64,000 bases of DNA from NCBI GenBank assembly GCA_026261815.1, contig JAMPIT010000541.1, positions 744,001 through 808,000 on the forward strand, in the 5' to 3' direction. Source of the stretch: Monarcha castaneiventris obscurior. Taxonomy: Eukaryota; Chordata; Aves; Passeriformes; Monarchidae. Each line of letters begins with the position of its first letter. Position 1 is the stretch's first letter. This document shows positions 13,521 to 26,800 of this stretch, piece after piece. Made by a program: the position numbers and the translations under genes. The notes beneath the pieces were generated by a model, which worked only from the letters and a program-made list of their open reading frames with translations, did not search any database and had not been told where the DNA came from.

Positions 13521-13634
13521 TTCTGAGCATCGGAGAAGGCGGGTTCTGGGAAGGCAGCACCCGGGGACACATCGGCTGGTTTCCTGCAGAGTGCGTGGAG
13601 GAAGTTCAGTGCAAACCCAACGAAAGCAAACCAG
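13521..13634 (+). CDS. SHANK2: SHANK2 coding exon: C-terminal half of the SH3 domain
   Basis: This 114-nt exon follows CCCTGTGCAG and ends before the donor GTAATC. It enters with two bases completing a Val codon and leaves one base (G). The frame encodes LSIGEGGFWEGSTRGHIGW and then FPAECVEEVQCKPNESKP. It completes the SH3 fold, with the conserved FWEG and GWFPAECVEEV core that lies next to the peptide groove in SH3 domains. Length and phase are symmetric (38 codons, phase 1 to 1), so skipping would keep the frame while destroying the SH3 domain. The following residues up to the exon end are the less conserved SH3-PDZ linker. Shank SH3 partners reported for the family include GRIP1 and densin (family knowledge, not visible here). 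Confidence 0.96.
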
Positions 13635-16600
13635 GTAATCACATCCAGCTCCTGTCGAACCCTAACGGGACAAATGCCACGTGTCTGTCCCAACAGAGAC
13701 GTCAGGGCCTGTGTGCGCTGCTAGAAATGGCAGAATTGGATACAGCTGAGCTGCTGAGTTAAAAAATACAGGTTGGTTTATTGATTGATTGGATTTTAGT
13801 GTGCAAGCAAACAGACTTCCTCACGAGGAACTGTGCTGGGAGGTACCAAAGCCTTTACACCAAGCTGCATGCAGACATTTTGTATGTAAAATGTGTAAAA
13901 CACATTATGTCGTGTTTTATTTTCTTAAAGTGTGGGAGAATGTCTCATGAGACAATTAAATAAGGGGAAGAAAACTGGCCAGTCACCTCCCAGTGTGAGG
14001 GAGTCATACAATGCATTTAGCTCTTGTTCACAGCCCTGTTGACCTTTTCCTGAATGTTAGAGGAGGCATCCTTTAGTGGGATGTCCCGTATCCCCCCTTA
14101 CTGATGACAAAGGAAATGGAATCCTCCTTTATCAGACACGTGTATTGCCACAAGTGACTTTAAGCAAGGAGCCTTTACAGTCGTGGTGTAATAAAAGAAA
14201 AAGAAATCTACATGAAAGCAGGCTATTTTAAGAATTACCTACCGTCTCATCATTCCTCTGCTTTTAAGAATTAAGATGTGAGGACATCCTCTCTAATTAA
14301 AAGCTCATTATAAATGAGCTCTGAGAATATAATTAATGTTCTCCAGGAGCGTATGCACTTTTAAATCAGCTATTGATGTGTTTTTAGATCTCTGTTGTAT
14401 TGATTAAGAACTTCTGGCATTGCAGAGATGATACACTAAAATTTATGCATTGTATCATTCATTTGCAGAGGTTTTTCTTTTATGCATGTCATTATAAAGT
14501 GCAAGGTGTGCTTTTCTTTTTTTTTCCTGTGTGGAGAGGTTGTGCTTCCTTTTCTATTTCCCTTGAGAGAGGGGAAAAGAGGAGGAGGCAAAACCAGATC
14601 TAATATTTGGAGAGAATGGATCCAGTCTCTGAGAATAGAGGGAAGAAGTTGTGTAGCTCTTCAAAGGGCTTGAGAATTTAGAGATGGAGGTGTATTAAAC
14701 AAGAGGAAGATTGAGGCTGGAATTGCCCAGTGTGGGAACAGCACCTCTGCATTAAATTTGAGCTGTCTCCAAGTCTGAAAAAATTCTGAGGAGGGCATTA
14801 CATGAAGTTCTAAGATGAGAAAGAAGTTTTGCATCTTTGCAGAGATTTTGAAGAGAAAGTAACCAAACCTGTTTGTTACAAATCCTTAATGACTTCCTTG
14901 AGAATTACTTCAGGAGGTAAATTCAGTATGTGACATGATTGCCTTAATAGATGATGATTGTTTTTTGAGCAAGGGTTTCTTTGATCATTCAAAGGAACAC
15001 AAAAATTCAGAAAAGAATTGTCACAAGAGTAACAAAAGGATTACCAAAGCTGGAAGCAATAAAAGAATATAAACAGAAGCATGTTACAAATTTGCTGACA
15101 TGAAATTATGAGAACTTCTGCCATGTGTCTGGCAAAGCACCAGAACATTTATTTTAATTTATAGCTATTGCTGCTTTCCCTTTGTTTTCCTGTTTGCTTA
15201 TGGTACAGTGGGAATAATAATGTTAACATAGCTTAAGGCTTTAAATATGCCATTCTTCTACTCTAAAAAGGATGAAAATGTAATTAAATAGGAACAAAAG
15301 GGACACATTTTCTCTGGCAGTGAACTTGTGCACTCCCATATTTTGCTGGGCTGTCTCAAAAAATGTCCCACACCCAGAATGAGGTTCAGTGCTTCTGTGT
15401 GTAATGTGATAGAGGCTGGAGCTGGGAGGGAAATGAAATATATGGAATGCACAGTATGTGCCATATTATTATTGAAATATGGCATGGAGTGAAAGCAGCT
15501 GATCATGGAATTGCTCTGTGCATTCCCTCTGCATAGGAAACAATGGGAATGAAAGGGGAAAGCTTTATAAGCAAAAATCAGCCAGTATTCCCTCTGAGTA
15601 CAAATGCAGAAGTAATTTAGAAAAATGTGTTAGGCATGGTGAAATGATTAGAAATTAAATTAGGTCTGCTGGGATTGCTGAAAGAACATCAGCTGAGAAA
15701 CATCACAAACTTGTGCCACTTGCAAGAATTTGCATCGTGGTCTTTGCAAAGCAGCAGAACTTCTTATGATAATGATTTAGAAAGTAGATCATTTCAATGT
15801 GGAGGAAATGAAGCTCAGACTCAGCCTTTTCCACACCAGCACCACAGCAACAGTTCTTTCCCCTCAATGAGATTTAGGAACATTTCTTCCAGCAGCTTCC
15901 CTTTGCTATTAAGTTTGAACAATTGCGTTTAATAGAGGCTTGTCATTTGCACGCCGTGAGTGAAGGATAGAGGAATAGTTCTTGGAAAAAACAAACCCCA
16001 ATTAAACACTCCAGGCCCAGAAAAACTGCTGGGCAGGTGTTTCATGGCATGCTGATGTATAGTCTCCCTTCTAAGGAAAGTGCAATTTTTAGGGAACTTT
16101 ATTGCCATCCCAACTGTTCCCTGGAAGTGGGCAGGACGGAACAGCACCTGGTTCCTGTGCTCCCTTCAAAGATGCCATGCCAGCTTGGCAGGTTCTGTTT
16201 TCCAAAAAAAAATCATATTGACTGGCATTAATTCTACATCTCTTCTTTAATCCTTCATTAATTGAGACTTGTAGGAATTGCTCCATTATTTTGCTAGGGT
16301 TGATGCCAGGCCTGTGGGCTCCTAATTATGCAGGTTGTCTCATTTGTCCTTTAATAGCACCAGCACAGGACCTGTGGCTTTCCAGTCTAAAGAAGTTCCC
16401 TTGAAATTTTGAGATCCAATGGAAAAAGAACAACAGCAAAGAAAACCATTATTGTGGCTTGCTAAATTCTTTTGCCTGCTTTCAAAAAAATTCTTGCAAA
16501 CAAAGCCTTTGTGCTACCTCGTTTTAAAAAGTGTAACCTTTGTAGCTTTGTAGTTTTTAACATTGTCCAGAATTATTCTGAGAGTGGACATATTCCCTCA

Positions 16601-17364
16601 GATGAGGCTGGCACATCATCTTGCCTTTTCCCTGCTCAAACACAGAATACAAATATCACGTTTACTCTTCCTGCACTGACAGTTTTCTTGTGTTATTCAG
16701 TAATTCCATTCTGAAATGTCTTTGTATTCCAAAATATGTTAATATAGAATTTTTTTTTTGCTAAAATATTCTGGGTAAGTTGAAAAAAAAATTTCTCCTG
16801 TTTAAATTGAGATGTTTCTGTTTGCTTTTCTTCCATCATAAGGTATTACGTGAACTTGAGGGACTTCCTACAAAAATGCTTTCTATTACACTTGTGATTT
16901 TATGCTCCACATCCCTCCGAATTCAGAGCTATCTGATTGCCCAAAACTGAGGTGAAGTGTTCATTTTCAGGCTGGAAGTTATCTTTAACTACACTCCCAA
17001 CTTTATCATTTATTATTCCTCCCTCCCTATGTGCCTGGAGAACTCCTAGGTTTTACAGATGATACTGAAATGAAGGCAGACTTAGCGTGTCTGAGAGATT
17101 CTTGCTGTCTTTCACCTCTTGGCTTCCTCAGTGCACCTTCCCTTGAGCTCCAGCCTCATTTTTAATATTGCCGTAGGATGAGTTTTCATTCCATCGCTTC
17201 CTTCGTGCCTTTTCCTACCCCGTGGCTTTGGGATGCGCCCTCTGAGCAGCCGTAGGAGTGCTGGGAGCTGTTTCAGACCAGATGTCAGGGGCTGTTTTTC
17301 CAGGGAAGGATCGGGAGCTGTCCGGGCCCGGGGGCCGCGCACCCGCGGGAGGCAGCGCTGGCCT

Positions 17365-17399
17365 GGCCCCGGCCCCGGCCCCGGCCCCGGCCCGGCCCC
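17365..17399. repeat. (GGCCCC)n short tandem repeat
   Basis: There are four perfect GGCCCC units (17365-17388), then GGCCC and one more GGCCCC. The minus strand is therefore GGGGCC-type, with five G-runs of three or more and G-quadruplex potential. The unit is the same as the expansion repeat of human C9orf72, here short and in the non-coding part of SHANK2. Confidence 0.95.
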
Positions 17400-17425
17400 A
17401 CGCTGCCCACAGAGCCGGGCCCGTG

Positions 17426-17440
17426 CTGACCTCTAGTGTC
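17426..17440 (-). promoter_or_regulatory. CTCF-like motif
   Basis: The reverse complement GACACTAGAGGTCAG resembles the CTCF core CCACYAGRGGGCRS with two mismatches. It lies within the CpG pocket. It is a weak candidate by sequence alone. Confidence 0.3.
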
Positions 17441-17507
17441 CCTGCTGCTGCCAGCACACTCTGCCAGCCCTCCGAGCTGCCATTTCCCCTCCCCAGTGCC
17501 ACAGAGG

Positions 17508-17575
17508 CACGGAATATTTGGGTCGGGAAAGACCTCAGGGACCGCCGGGTGGAGCCTTTGGTTATCCCCAGCCTG
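17508..17575 (-). mobile_element. Degenerate CR1 LINE 3'-end remnant
   Basis: GGAATATTTGGGTCGGGAAAG, ACCTCAGGGACC and GGTGGAGCC follow, in order, the reverse complement of the CR1 3' UTR (GAATCATTTGGGTTGGAAAAG-like, then ACCTCTAAGATCA-like). CpG positions are retained. It is short and divergent, and the borders are approximate. Confidence 0.5.
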
Positions 17576-20500
17576 TCAGCTGGGGCGAGTGGCACGGCCA
17601 GTCCTTTCCTGTGCCTGTGCTGTTGTGTGCTAGCCCTGATTCCTGAGTTTCCAGCAGCTTGGAAGCGTGGTGACAGATTACCCAGGAGTAGCAGAGTTCC
17701 CTTGCAATTTCTTTTTTACCTGTGTAACCACACGCAGGTGTTGCCAGCAGAAACTGCAGCAATCCTTACCCAGTGTTCCCTCTCGATCCCACAAGTTACC
17801 AAACAAGTCCAAGCTGTGTTAATAAAACACATCCTTTTGCTGTTTCCTGAAGCACAGAATTTTCCGTTTTCCACATTCTTAGTTTTTAACGCCCTGTGCA
17901 TTCAGCAAAACCAGATTTGTTCCTCATTTCCACCACCCCTTTTTATAATTAGCACAACACCTTCCCAGGCAATTGAGCCAGCCAGGCTGCTGGAAAATGG
18001 ATTTGCCTTCCTGCAAGAGGGAAAGGTGCTTTACTGTGGATTGAGGAGCTGACATCTGTACTGACCTTCCAGAAGGACAGGAGTCTTGGTTTCCCAAATT
18101 TGCTGTCTGGGCATAATAGATATCCATATGTAAAACCAGCACCTAATCCCATATAATTGATTCTGTGATTCTGTGTTAAACCCAGCAGTGGAGGGGGAAA
18201 AAACCCAGAAAACACAAAACCTTTTCATCCAGCCTCAATGACCCACCTTTTATAAATGATGACCCAGATTAGCAAAATCCTTTTTAACAAATTATTCCTG
18301 CTTTGTTGTGATCAGTTCTGGCTGATTTTTAACTAGAAAGGCAACTGAAGAATAGGCAGAAATATTGTGGTGATTATTAGAACTCTGAAAAATTCAATGC
18401 ACAAATAACTTTGGAAACCACTAGAAGGAGGACGGTTTCAATGAGACAGAAGAGATTCTATCTCGCCAAATGAGCACCTCAAGGGTTTTGATAATAAATT
18501 TTGATAAATTCTCCTTCCACACGATTTCACCTTGAGTAGAAGGTACCCGGTGTATCTGGGACAGAATTATTGTGCAACTTAAACTGTTTGGCATGAGCAG
18601 CAGCAGTTAAGGACAAAACATTGCTGCAGCTGGAAGGACTAAATGGAGAAAGTATAAGAGAAATTTATGTATGTGAGGGAAAGATATTTTTGTTGGGCAA
18701 GTTAATCACAAACATTGTCGTGGCAGCAGTGTAAGGACCCAAGAAGTTCTGAGAGCTTGGAAATGTGTTCTGACTCAGCAGTGCAGGCTGGACTCAATAT
18801 GGCCAAGAGAATATAAACCCAAATCAAATTAAAAGGGCAAAATGGCCTCACACATAGCTGAAGAAGTGTGCCATGATGCAGATACAAAGTCAGCCATTTC
18901 AAATGGGTTGAAAACTCGAGAGATCACTATTACACCTTCATAGTATCACAGCTTTGTAATCCCAGTCAGGGCCCTGAATGTGGGATCCCATCAAAACCCT
19001 GGTACCCAGAGCCCACACTGACAGCTCAGACACTGCTCAGTCAGTCCCCCTGCCTTGAAGACTGTTGCCCAAAGCTCTGACCTCTGAAGTGCTCTTTCCT
19101 GCCTTGCTTCTGTGCTTTGCACAACCAACCACCTGGCTCACGGGATTGTGAACAGTTTCATCTTCTGAGGAGTGATTTTCTGCCGCATAATGCTTCCCAT
19201 GGACACATCTGTCATGAAAAAAAATGGGGATGGATGACAAAACTCAGCACAGTGATCATCCACAAAGATATGCTGTGTCTGATTTATGCTTTAGAAAGAT
19301 CAGGAATATGCCATACACCATATTCTTTCTTAAACTTCATTCTCTTCCATCAATCAGTGGGAAAACTATCCTGGAACAAAAAAAAATAATCAATGCAAAG
19401 AACTAGATGTGAGGTGCTGGCAAGCCAGCCCACAAAGCCCAGCTGACACAGGAGCTCAGTGCAGTAATAATCAACTAATTCTGACAACTCTCTGTAGCTG
19501 AGGAGGTAAATCAACCCCACTTTTTTGTCTCAAGTGATGGAAATTCAAAGAATGAACCTCAGCAAGTTTCTGCACTTTAGCTTTGCTGAGCGAGGCATTT
19601 GTGTTCCCAGTAATGATAAACAGCAGTTTGGGAAAAGGCTCTGGAATGAATCATCACTCAATACTAATGGGAACTGGGAGGCAGAGGTGACTGGAGAGCT
19701 GCTCTTATCTGCAGGCTGGCTGTGGGTGGGAGTAATCTGCTTCCCACACAACCTGCAGGGTGTCCTCTCTGGCCAAAGGTGTCTTGAAAGGCCTTTCCTG
19801 CCTTCAGTTTTCATCTTCTGAGCAAGATACAACAGAGATTTCTTGCTCTAACAGGAGTATTTGTTAGGAATCCTTGGGAAGACTGAGTCTACCAACCCCT
19901 TTCTCAAATAATGATACAGGTCTGGTTTGAAGGAAGAGTAAAATAAAGGACTTCAGGAGAATAATTTCATCATTTGTCCAGGTTTTGAGGACAGCATAAA
20001 GCCTAAACATCAAAAAATTATTCAAATTAACAAAAAAAAAAAAAAAAGGCAAGCCTGTGTCTAGAGCTTGTGGGGAACTTAAGCCTGTCTGCATGCTTAT
20101 CTCTGAATAAGTAATTCTTAATTCATAATATTTTACTGTCTGGGCTGCTCAGCTGACATGTACTTCATCCCTTTCACTCCCATTTCCATGCTTGCTAAGA
20201 GCCACTTAGGAATAACTCTAATCAGCTGGAAAGGAGCAGCACAACTCTCCAAAGCATTGAAATGGGCTAAAAATAAATTGCACTGCAATATAAAATGAGA
20301 GTTACGTGGTCAGAAACTCAACGTTTCCAGTGCATCTGGGATTGCTGCTGTGTGAAATCAGACATGCAGGTGTGGAGTTTTTTCTCTTCTGATTCTTTCT
20401 GCATATTTTTTTCCCCCTCAAAAAATTGTCTGTCACACCACAGAGAATCAAAGAAGTTCAAACTCTGAGGGGTGTCTCAAGAAAGGAGTTACAACGATGG

Positions 20501-23500
20501 TTTATTCCTTTCACTTCCAGTGACGCGTTCCCATTTTCTGTTCCAAATCACAGCCCATGGAATATTTTCAAGTCTGAGAGCAGATAGAGACATCAGCGAT
20601 GTCTAATGTTACAAATTACTGTAGAAGCACTGAAAAGTTGAAGTTATGAAGTGAATGATTTATGAACTGATAGAGGCTCCTGGGGAATTTAAGCCCAATT
20701 ATTGGTTTAAGAGAGAATGCTTCAGCTTGTGGCAGAATTTGAGCAGCCCTGTTCTGCCACGTGCTAAAAACCTAGGAGTAATACCTAATTTTGTTGATTC
20801 CCAGTTGTCCTTGGGGAAACTACATATAGAACATGGTTTTTTCAACCCATAAAAATCTGTCTCAAGCTACTCAAATTTTAACAAATCTGGCAGATCTTAA
20901 CGACTGTTAGTAGACAAAAATCCATAGCTTTCACCTCCTGGAACTCTGGAGTATTTCAAATTTCATAAAGAACACATCTTTTAATGCTAACATCTCTACA
21001 CTAATTGTTTTGGTTTGGTTTCTTTTATTTAGAGATACTTCTTAATATCTTATGAACCTATGATCGACTATAGTTGATTTTTTGCTTTCTCTACATATTT
21101 TAAATTATAGTAGCAATAGCTTTTACTTTGATTTAACATCCATTTTTTTCCCTGAAATTATATTTAGCCAGGATTCTCTAATGCATCTGTGTAAATATTA
21201 TTTATGTCAGAACATGACTTCTGTTGAAATCATTCTGGGTATCTATCAGGATTAAATAAAATGCCATAATTCATCTAACTCATTTCATTTAGCATGACCT
21301 AACACTTTTAAAAGCAACTTTGGAAAAAAAAAAAGCAAGGCAAGCCTCAGATCTGTGCATATTCCAAAAGTGTTGATAAGTCATCTTTTCCTCCTGCACT
21401 AAATGACACATTGGGGCTTTTTTTCCCCTCTGATTTTTAATGGCTCAGATAAAAGGCTTGACAACAGAGGCTGAAAACTCTTTGAAACGCTCCCCAGTTA
21501 GCTGAGATCAAATTCTTCTTAATTTAAGGAAGATGATGGAGCAGCTGCTTAAAGTAATGGCAATGCTGGAGGTGAGCAGGAAAATGATGCCTAAATGGAG
21601 CAGCTGTCAGATAATCCATATCCTGTTCTGAAATCGTGGCACTGCTTTTTGCTTCCCTCCCTTGCTGGAGAGCTCAGCTCATTTTGTTATAGATCGGTAC
21701 TAAAGGGGCACTCTGGGGCCAGAAATGGATTATTGGCCTTCAGGTAAAGCAGACAGACCTGAGTGAATGTCCCCAGTTGTGAACTCACAAAATGGATTCA
21801 ATTTTGGATGCTAATGGAGCTGGGCTGCGTTGGTTACACACAGAAGTGTGTTGGTGTGTGTAGCTGAGTTGGAAACTTCGGCTTTGCTTTCTGAGCTGAA
21901 ATGGAAGATGTCCATCAGCTTCCTCAATCCTTCAATCAGCCCACAATTCCCAAACAGACAACATGGCTGTGAAATTCCAGCTGATTTTGTGGATGATTTA
22001 CAGGTAAAAAGCACTTCAATGTATTGGTTTGGGTCCTTTTTTTTTGTAGCCAAGGGTTCAACTCTAATTATACAACAATCACCGAGTCTTTACTCCGTGC
22101 TTGCAGTTATGTTTTGCACACATCAAGAATTAGTTTAGTGCTGTCTAGAGAGACATTGAAAATACTTCTGTATTTTGGCTGCCCTCCTGGAAATAATAAA
22201 AGTAATTATATTGGGTACCCTGTACAACATATTAGTAATTTAAGGAAATGAAATATAACATATCTTTATCTCATAATTTGTCTGTCAGGTAAGTTGTAAA
22301 GCTATTTTTTTAATGTTCTATTAACATTTATTAGTCAAGACTTTAAAAAGAAGGAAAATAGTTACATTCCTGACTGTAAACCCCTGTAGATTACACTTTT
22401 TCTTTCATTTTGCCAGGATCAAACCTATCCTTTGGGTTGATCTCATAGAAGACTTTGAAGCCCTAGGCCACTGTTTGAGAGAAAATGCAAATACAGATAG
22501 GAAAATCCAAGACACCTCCCCAAAATCCCCAAGTGTTCATGCTAAGATTTCATCCTCCAAAGACAAGACACAGTTACACACAGCAAACAAAAGACTGTCA
22601 GAAGAAATGATGCCAGAACTGGTATTTTTTATGAACCACAGGATGCTTCTAATGTTATAGATTTTTGCTAAGTGCTTGCCCCAGAGAAAGGCAAATTAAA
22701 GCTTTTTGTTCCATTTTTAGAGAACAAGTCTTAAGGGTGTAGTTTGTTTTCAAATGGACTCTTGAAGTCCTTCTATTACTCTTCCTATTTGTCTTATAGC
22801 TTTGATTATAAATGAATTACCATTTTCAGGGTGACCTGGTGAGGAATTACCTGTGTTCTGGGCAGCAGGTGGACAGATGAAAATGGAAAATTATTATTTT
22901 CCTGTAAAACGCCTTGTTCACTGGGGGCAAGGGCAGAGTCTGTAGGAAACCAGGGAGGTGGAAATGACTGTCAGAGGGGTGATGCATCAGTGTCTTGCTG
23001 GGTAACCCCCACTCTCTGTGTTTCCTGAGCATCCCAGCAGTGGGATAATGCTGTTCCTGCCTGCTGCTGGTTTCCTCCCTGCTGCAGCAGGGGGATGCTG
23101 TTCTTAGGGGAGTGCATGTCCTCATGTCCCCGCTCCCCCAGCACGGATTGCAGGAGTGACAGAGGGACAGACACCTCTCTGCACTCACAGACAATCCCAA
23201 ACCTCACCAGGAGGGCTCGGTGCCCCTGAGCAGCTCGGGTGGGAGGTGTTTGTGAGGGAGGCACTCACCCCTGGGGAGCACAAGGGCTGCAGCTGCTGGC
23301 AGAGCCATGAATTCTGGGGTGCCACAGCCCCCAGCTTCTCTCTGTGCATGTTTTCAACTGTGCTTTCAATGCTGCCACCAACCTGGGAAATGCATAGATC
23401 TGGTTTTCAGGTTAATGTAAAACTCTCTGTAAATTGTTCCTAAAATAATGGCTGCTGTGTCGAAAGTCTGAGTAACCTTGACCCCAAACTTCTGTTTCAT

Positions 23501-26249
23501 CATGCTGTGTCTGGGAAGAGAGCTACTAAATATTACTGAACTTTTCCTCATTAAACAGGTGCTGAGTTTATTAGCATATGTCTTATTAGCTGTCTAATAA
23601 ATGCAGGTGATACTGATTATTTAATTAGAAGCTTCGCCTCTACCAAGATGTTTTTAAGTATTAATTTTGATAGATGTTTTAGCGTTCAGCTCTGAAAATA
23701 TAAAATACTGAAGTTGAACTGTAATGAGCTACACCATAACTCCTGGATTTGGAGATTCAGCGAGGTTTCACCCTGCTGATAGAGCTGGAAGACTGAAATT
23801 TATTATAAATACTCTCCTCCAAAAGTAAACCTTTAGAATTTCTTGAAGTCCTGGCCTTACTTTGGAGGATGCTGCAACTCCTCACATTTAAAAGTTAAGT
23901 GGAAATACTTAAGTTAATCAGCCAAACACTTCAGGAAGTTCTTGTTAGTCTGCTCTGATCCAATTTAAGATGTATTACTGCATCTTTTAAAAGTAAAGGA
24001 TTGGTAAATAGTTGATTATCATGAGTAACAAATAAGGCAGCATGTAAAATCTACCATCAGATCTGCTCAGAATCAAAAGATATTAAGAATTTTCCTTTAC
24101 AAACACTATCCACTTTCTTAGGGTGGGCTATATGGAAACAATACTGATGAAGTGTTTCATGTGTCATTGAACACATACCATTTTGGGATTCTCCCAGTGT
24201 TTTCCAGTACAGCCATACACAGGAATAAATTTCAAGTTGTCGTGTTATTTATGAGAGACTTGAAATAACATCCAATATTCCAAGATGTTGGTAGACTAGG
24301 AGGGAAATGGTTGCCAGCAGGATCACAGGTACAGTCACGCACACAGGGAATGGGATCTGGGCTTTCTAACGAGATTCACCCCAACAAGGATTTTCCCTTA
24401 ATAATCCTCCTGTTGCAGATAGCTCACTGATTACTCGAGCACTGAAATGGGAAGCTTAAAACACCACTTATCCCTGATTGCTGGAATCTTGTTCTGGGAA
24501 GCATTTGGGAGAACAGCGGTTGTTTTGGGTTTTGAACCAGAACTCGCAGCTTAACTCTGAAAAATCCTTTTGTGCTGCAGGCTCTGGAGGATGCAACCTG
24601 TCACTAAGTGGCAGATTTAGGGTTTGACTTTCAGCTCCCATGGCAAAGCCCAGAGAAACCATACTGACCACCAAAACGGATAGTTTTGAGTGGAAATCAA
24701 TGAGCTTGAAGTGATTATTGCCTGAATATTACTTAATTCCCAGTCTGGCATGGCCACACCCAGCCCTACCATCAGCTCAGGTTTGGGAGACACAGACTGT
24801 GATAACCAAGAGTATTGGGTCACTAAAAGGTTGTGAGTGGCTTGAAAAGCAGTTTGAACTGCAGGTGTGAATTTAAGTTGCCAAAATCCCTGTCATTCTG
24901 ATTGAATTTTTTTTAATCCATTCTGACTTCAAACCTTTAAGTTTAAATTAAATTTGCCCAAGTAGTCTCTTGTGGTCAAGCTTTAAGGTAAAGGTTGCAA
25001 ATACGTCACTTGAAGGAGCATGAAAATAAGAAACCCATTTCACCCACCCCCTAAAACACGTAAGAGTGGCTTTAATGTTTTCCCAAACACATATGAGGAG
25101 TTTGATTTAACGTTATTGCTATTCATAAACGTAAGAGAACGGTGAATTCCTGGAAACTGGTTGTTTTTCTGGAGCTGAACTGCATTTTTCTTGAGATGTG
25201 CCTGATACGAAGCTTTAGGACACTTAAAAATTGCATCGTTGCTGATAAAATATACTTTTAAAGCTTTAATTTTAAATGCATACTGTTTTTAAAGTAGTTT
25301 GGGTTTTGTTTTGTTTTTGCAGAAAGTCTTTAGCCTGCCAAGATACATTTTAAATGTTTTTTCCTGAAACCTGCACTATATAACATTGTGGTTTTCCCTC
25401 CTGTGAAATGTGTACATACCATATATATTTCAAGCATTCATTTTTGATGCCCTAAATCAGGTTTTACCTGATTTTGCAACACTCATTTTGCTTCTATGAT
25501 CAGACTTTCATGTGAATATGAAAACACCAAGGATTTGTATTGACTTTTCTCTTCCCTGTTGGTTTTCCCCCTGATGTTCTTGCTGAGCTATTCCAAAGTA
25601 AAAAAAGTAAAAGATACCCTATAGACCATCTTCCACATGTACATAATACGTGACCTCAATGTTTTCCAGCATCTCAGAAGCAAGAACATGTTCTGAATTA
25701 TCACATGTATTTGATGATCTATTTAATGGTTTAATGACAATATTTAAGTCAGGGCTTCTTGAAGTTAATATATTGTATTACACAAATCAATTCATTCCAT
25801 TAGTATCCTAAAATCTGAAGCATCTGTTTAGGAGCTCAATAAATCTGACTGTTCAGGTGTCTTTATCTGGGATATCAATATTCAAAAGCCTTCCTACATT
25901 CTGAACGTGCTGATTGCACCTTTTTCCTTACAGAAAATCAATTACCCTGCCCTACAGTAGCAGAATTTTAAACAGGTAAAATCCAAACTCGAATTTCACT
26001 CCCTGGTTTGACTTCTGCATGCTCTGTGTGTGTACAGCTCTTCTGTGGCCCTTGTTTAAATTCAGGATAAGGTCACCTGTGTGCACCTGATGCTGTGCAA
26101 AAGCTTTTCCTTGCATTTCCTAACAGAGAATATCACTAAGGTTGGGAGGGCTTTGAAGGAGTTTCTCTTGGCTTTCACACTGGACTCAAGTTTTCCAAAG
26201 AGCCATGCCTAGTGAGGTTTTTTCCCTGACTTGGTTCCACATTCCTGTC

Positions 26250-26800
26250 TCACCGAAGTTTGGGATTAGCATCCTTCCCTCGCAGCCTGTGTTCCGAGCG
26301 CTGCCAGAGCCGGCGCTCATCTCTGCTCCTGCCGGCTGCCAGCCCGAAATCGCTTTTTTCCCAGTTAAATCAAAATTAAAACGTGTGGGTAGCGAGAGCA
26401 GACAGGACCTTTCCTGGCCAGGAACAGTAAATGCCTCAGAGTTGTGCTGTCTGTGGATGCACACGGACACGGGGCTGCCAGAAATGTTCCCTGAGACGGA
26501 GGCCCCGCTCCGGATGGAGCGGCTGGAGCACGGAAATGGTGACGGATGTGCCCAGGGATGTCCTTGAATAAAAACCCCCTGGCTAAGGACTTAACCCTTT
26601 TGCTTCTCACGCACAGAGTGTTGGAGGTGCCCCTCACGGTGGATGTGGAACGTGTGCTCCGAGCTGCAGCTTCGGGAGCAGCCCCTGCATTCAGCAGGCG
26701 GTCACTAGATGGCATCTTTGGGTTCCGAATTTGGGGGGAAATCATCTCTAGCGGTACATTTGTACTCAGCCTCGTTTCACTTCGCTCTCATTTCTGCCCG
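26250..26800. promoter_or_regulatory. CpG-enriched pocket (candidate regulatory element)
   Basis: Some two dozen CpGs fall in about 550 bp (for example CCGAGCGCTGCC, AGCCGGCGCTC, CCCGCTCCGGATGGAGCGGC), against very few in the kilobases either side. It includes a forward CTCF-like motif at 26702-26716. Overlapping open frames on both strands (up to 126 codons) show no domains. It may be an insulator or a minor promoter; this is inferred from composition. Confidence 0.4.
26702..26716 (+). promoter_or_regulatory. CTCF-like motif
   Basis: TCACTAGATGGCATC closely follows the CTCF core CCAC(T/C)AG(A/G)(T/G)GGC(A/G). The CACTAGATGGCA core is intact. It sits in a CpG-rich pocket, the setting in which CTCF sites are often found. 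The call comes from the motif alone. Confidence 0.4.

Larger units (their letters stand above)
17216..17640. promoter_or_regulatory. CpG-rich pocket (candidate small CpG island)
   Basis: This is an abrupt GC- and CpG-rich stretch in AT-rich intron. It has clustered CpGs (CCGGGCCCGGGGGCCGCGCACCC region, about 17320-17350), a (GGCCCC)n run, and a minus-strand CTCF-like motif at 17426-17440. Long frames here, including a 264-codon one at 17258-18052, are what GC-rich sequence yields by chance; no domain is recognisable and no splice exit was identified. It could be an unannotated promoter, an insulator, or simply a conserved GC pocket. The function is inferred from composition only. Confidence 0.45.

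Noticed and set aside
17258..18052. 264-codon frame through the CpG pocket
   Set aside because: Long frames are expected in GC-rich sequence. Its Ala-Pro run is the GGCCCC repeat, and no domain or splice site fits.
18141..18175. GATTCTGTGATTCTGTG, like a CR1 end
   Set aside because: Only the terminal octamer is recognisable; upstream sequence does not match CR1, so it is not called.
18419..18435. CCACTAGAAGGAGGACG, like a CTCF core
   Set aside because: The GGGC part of the core is broken; too weak to call.
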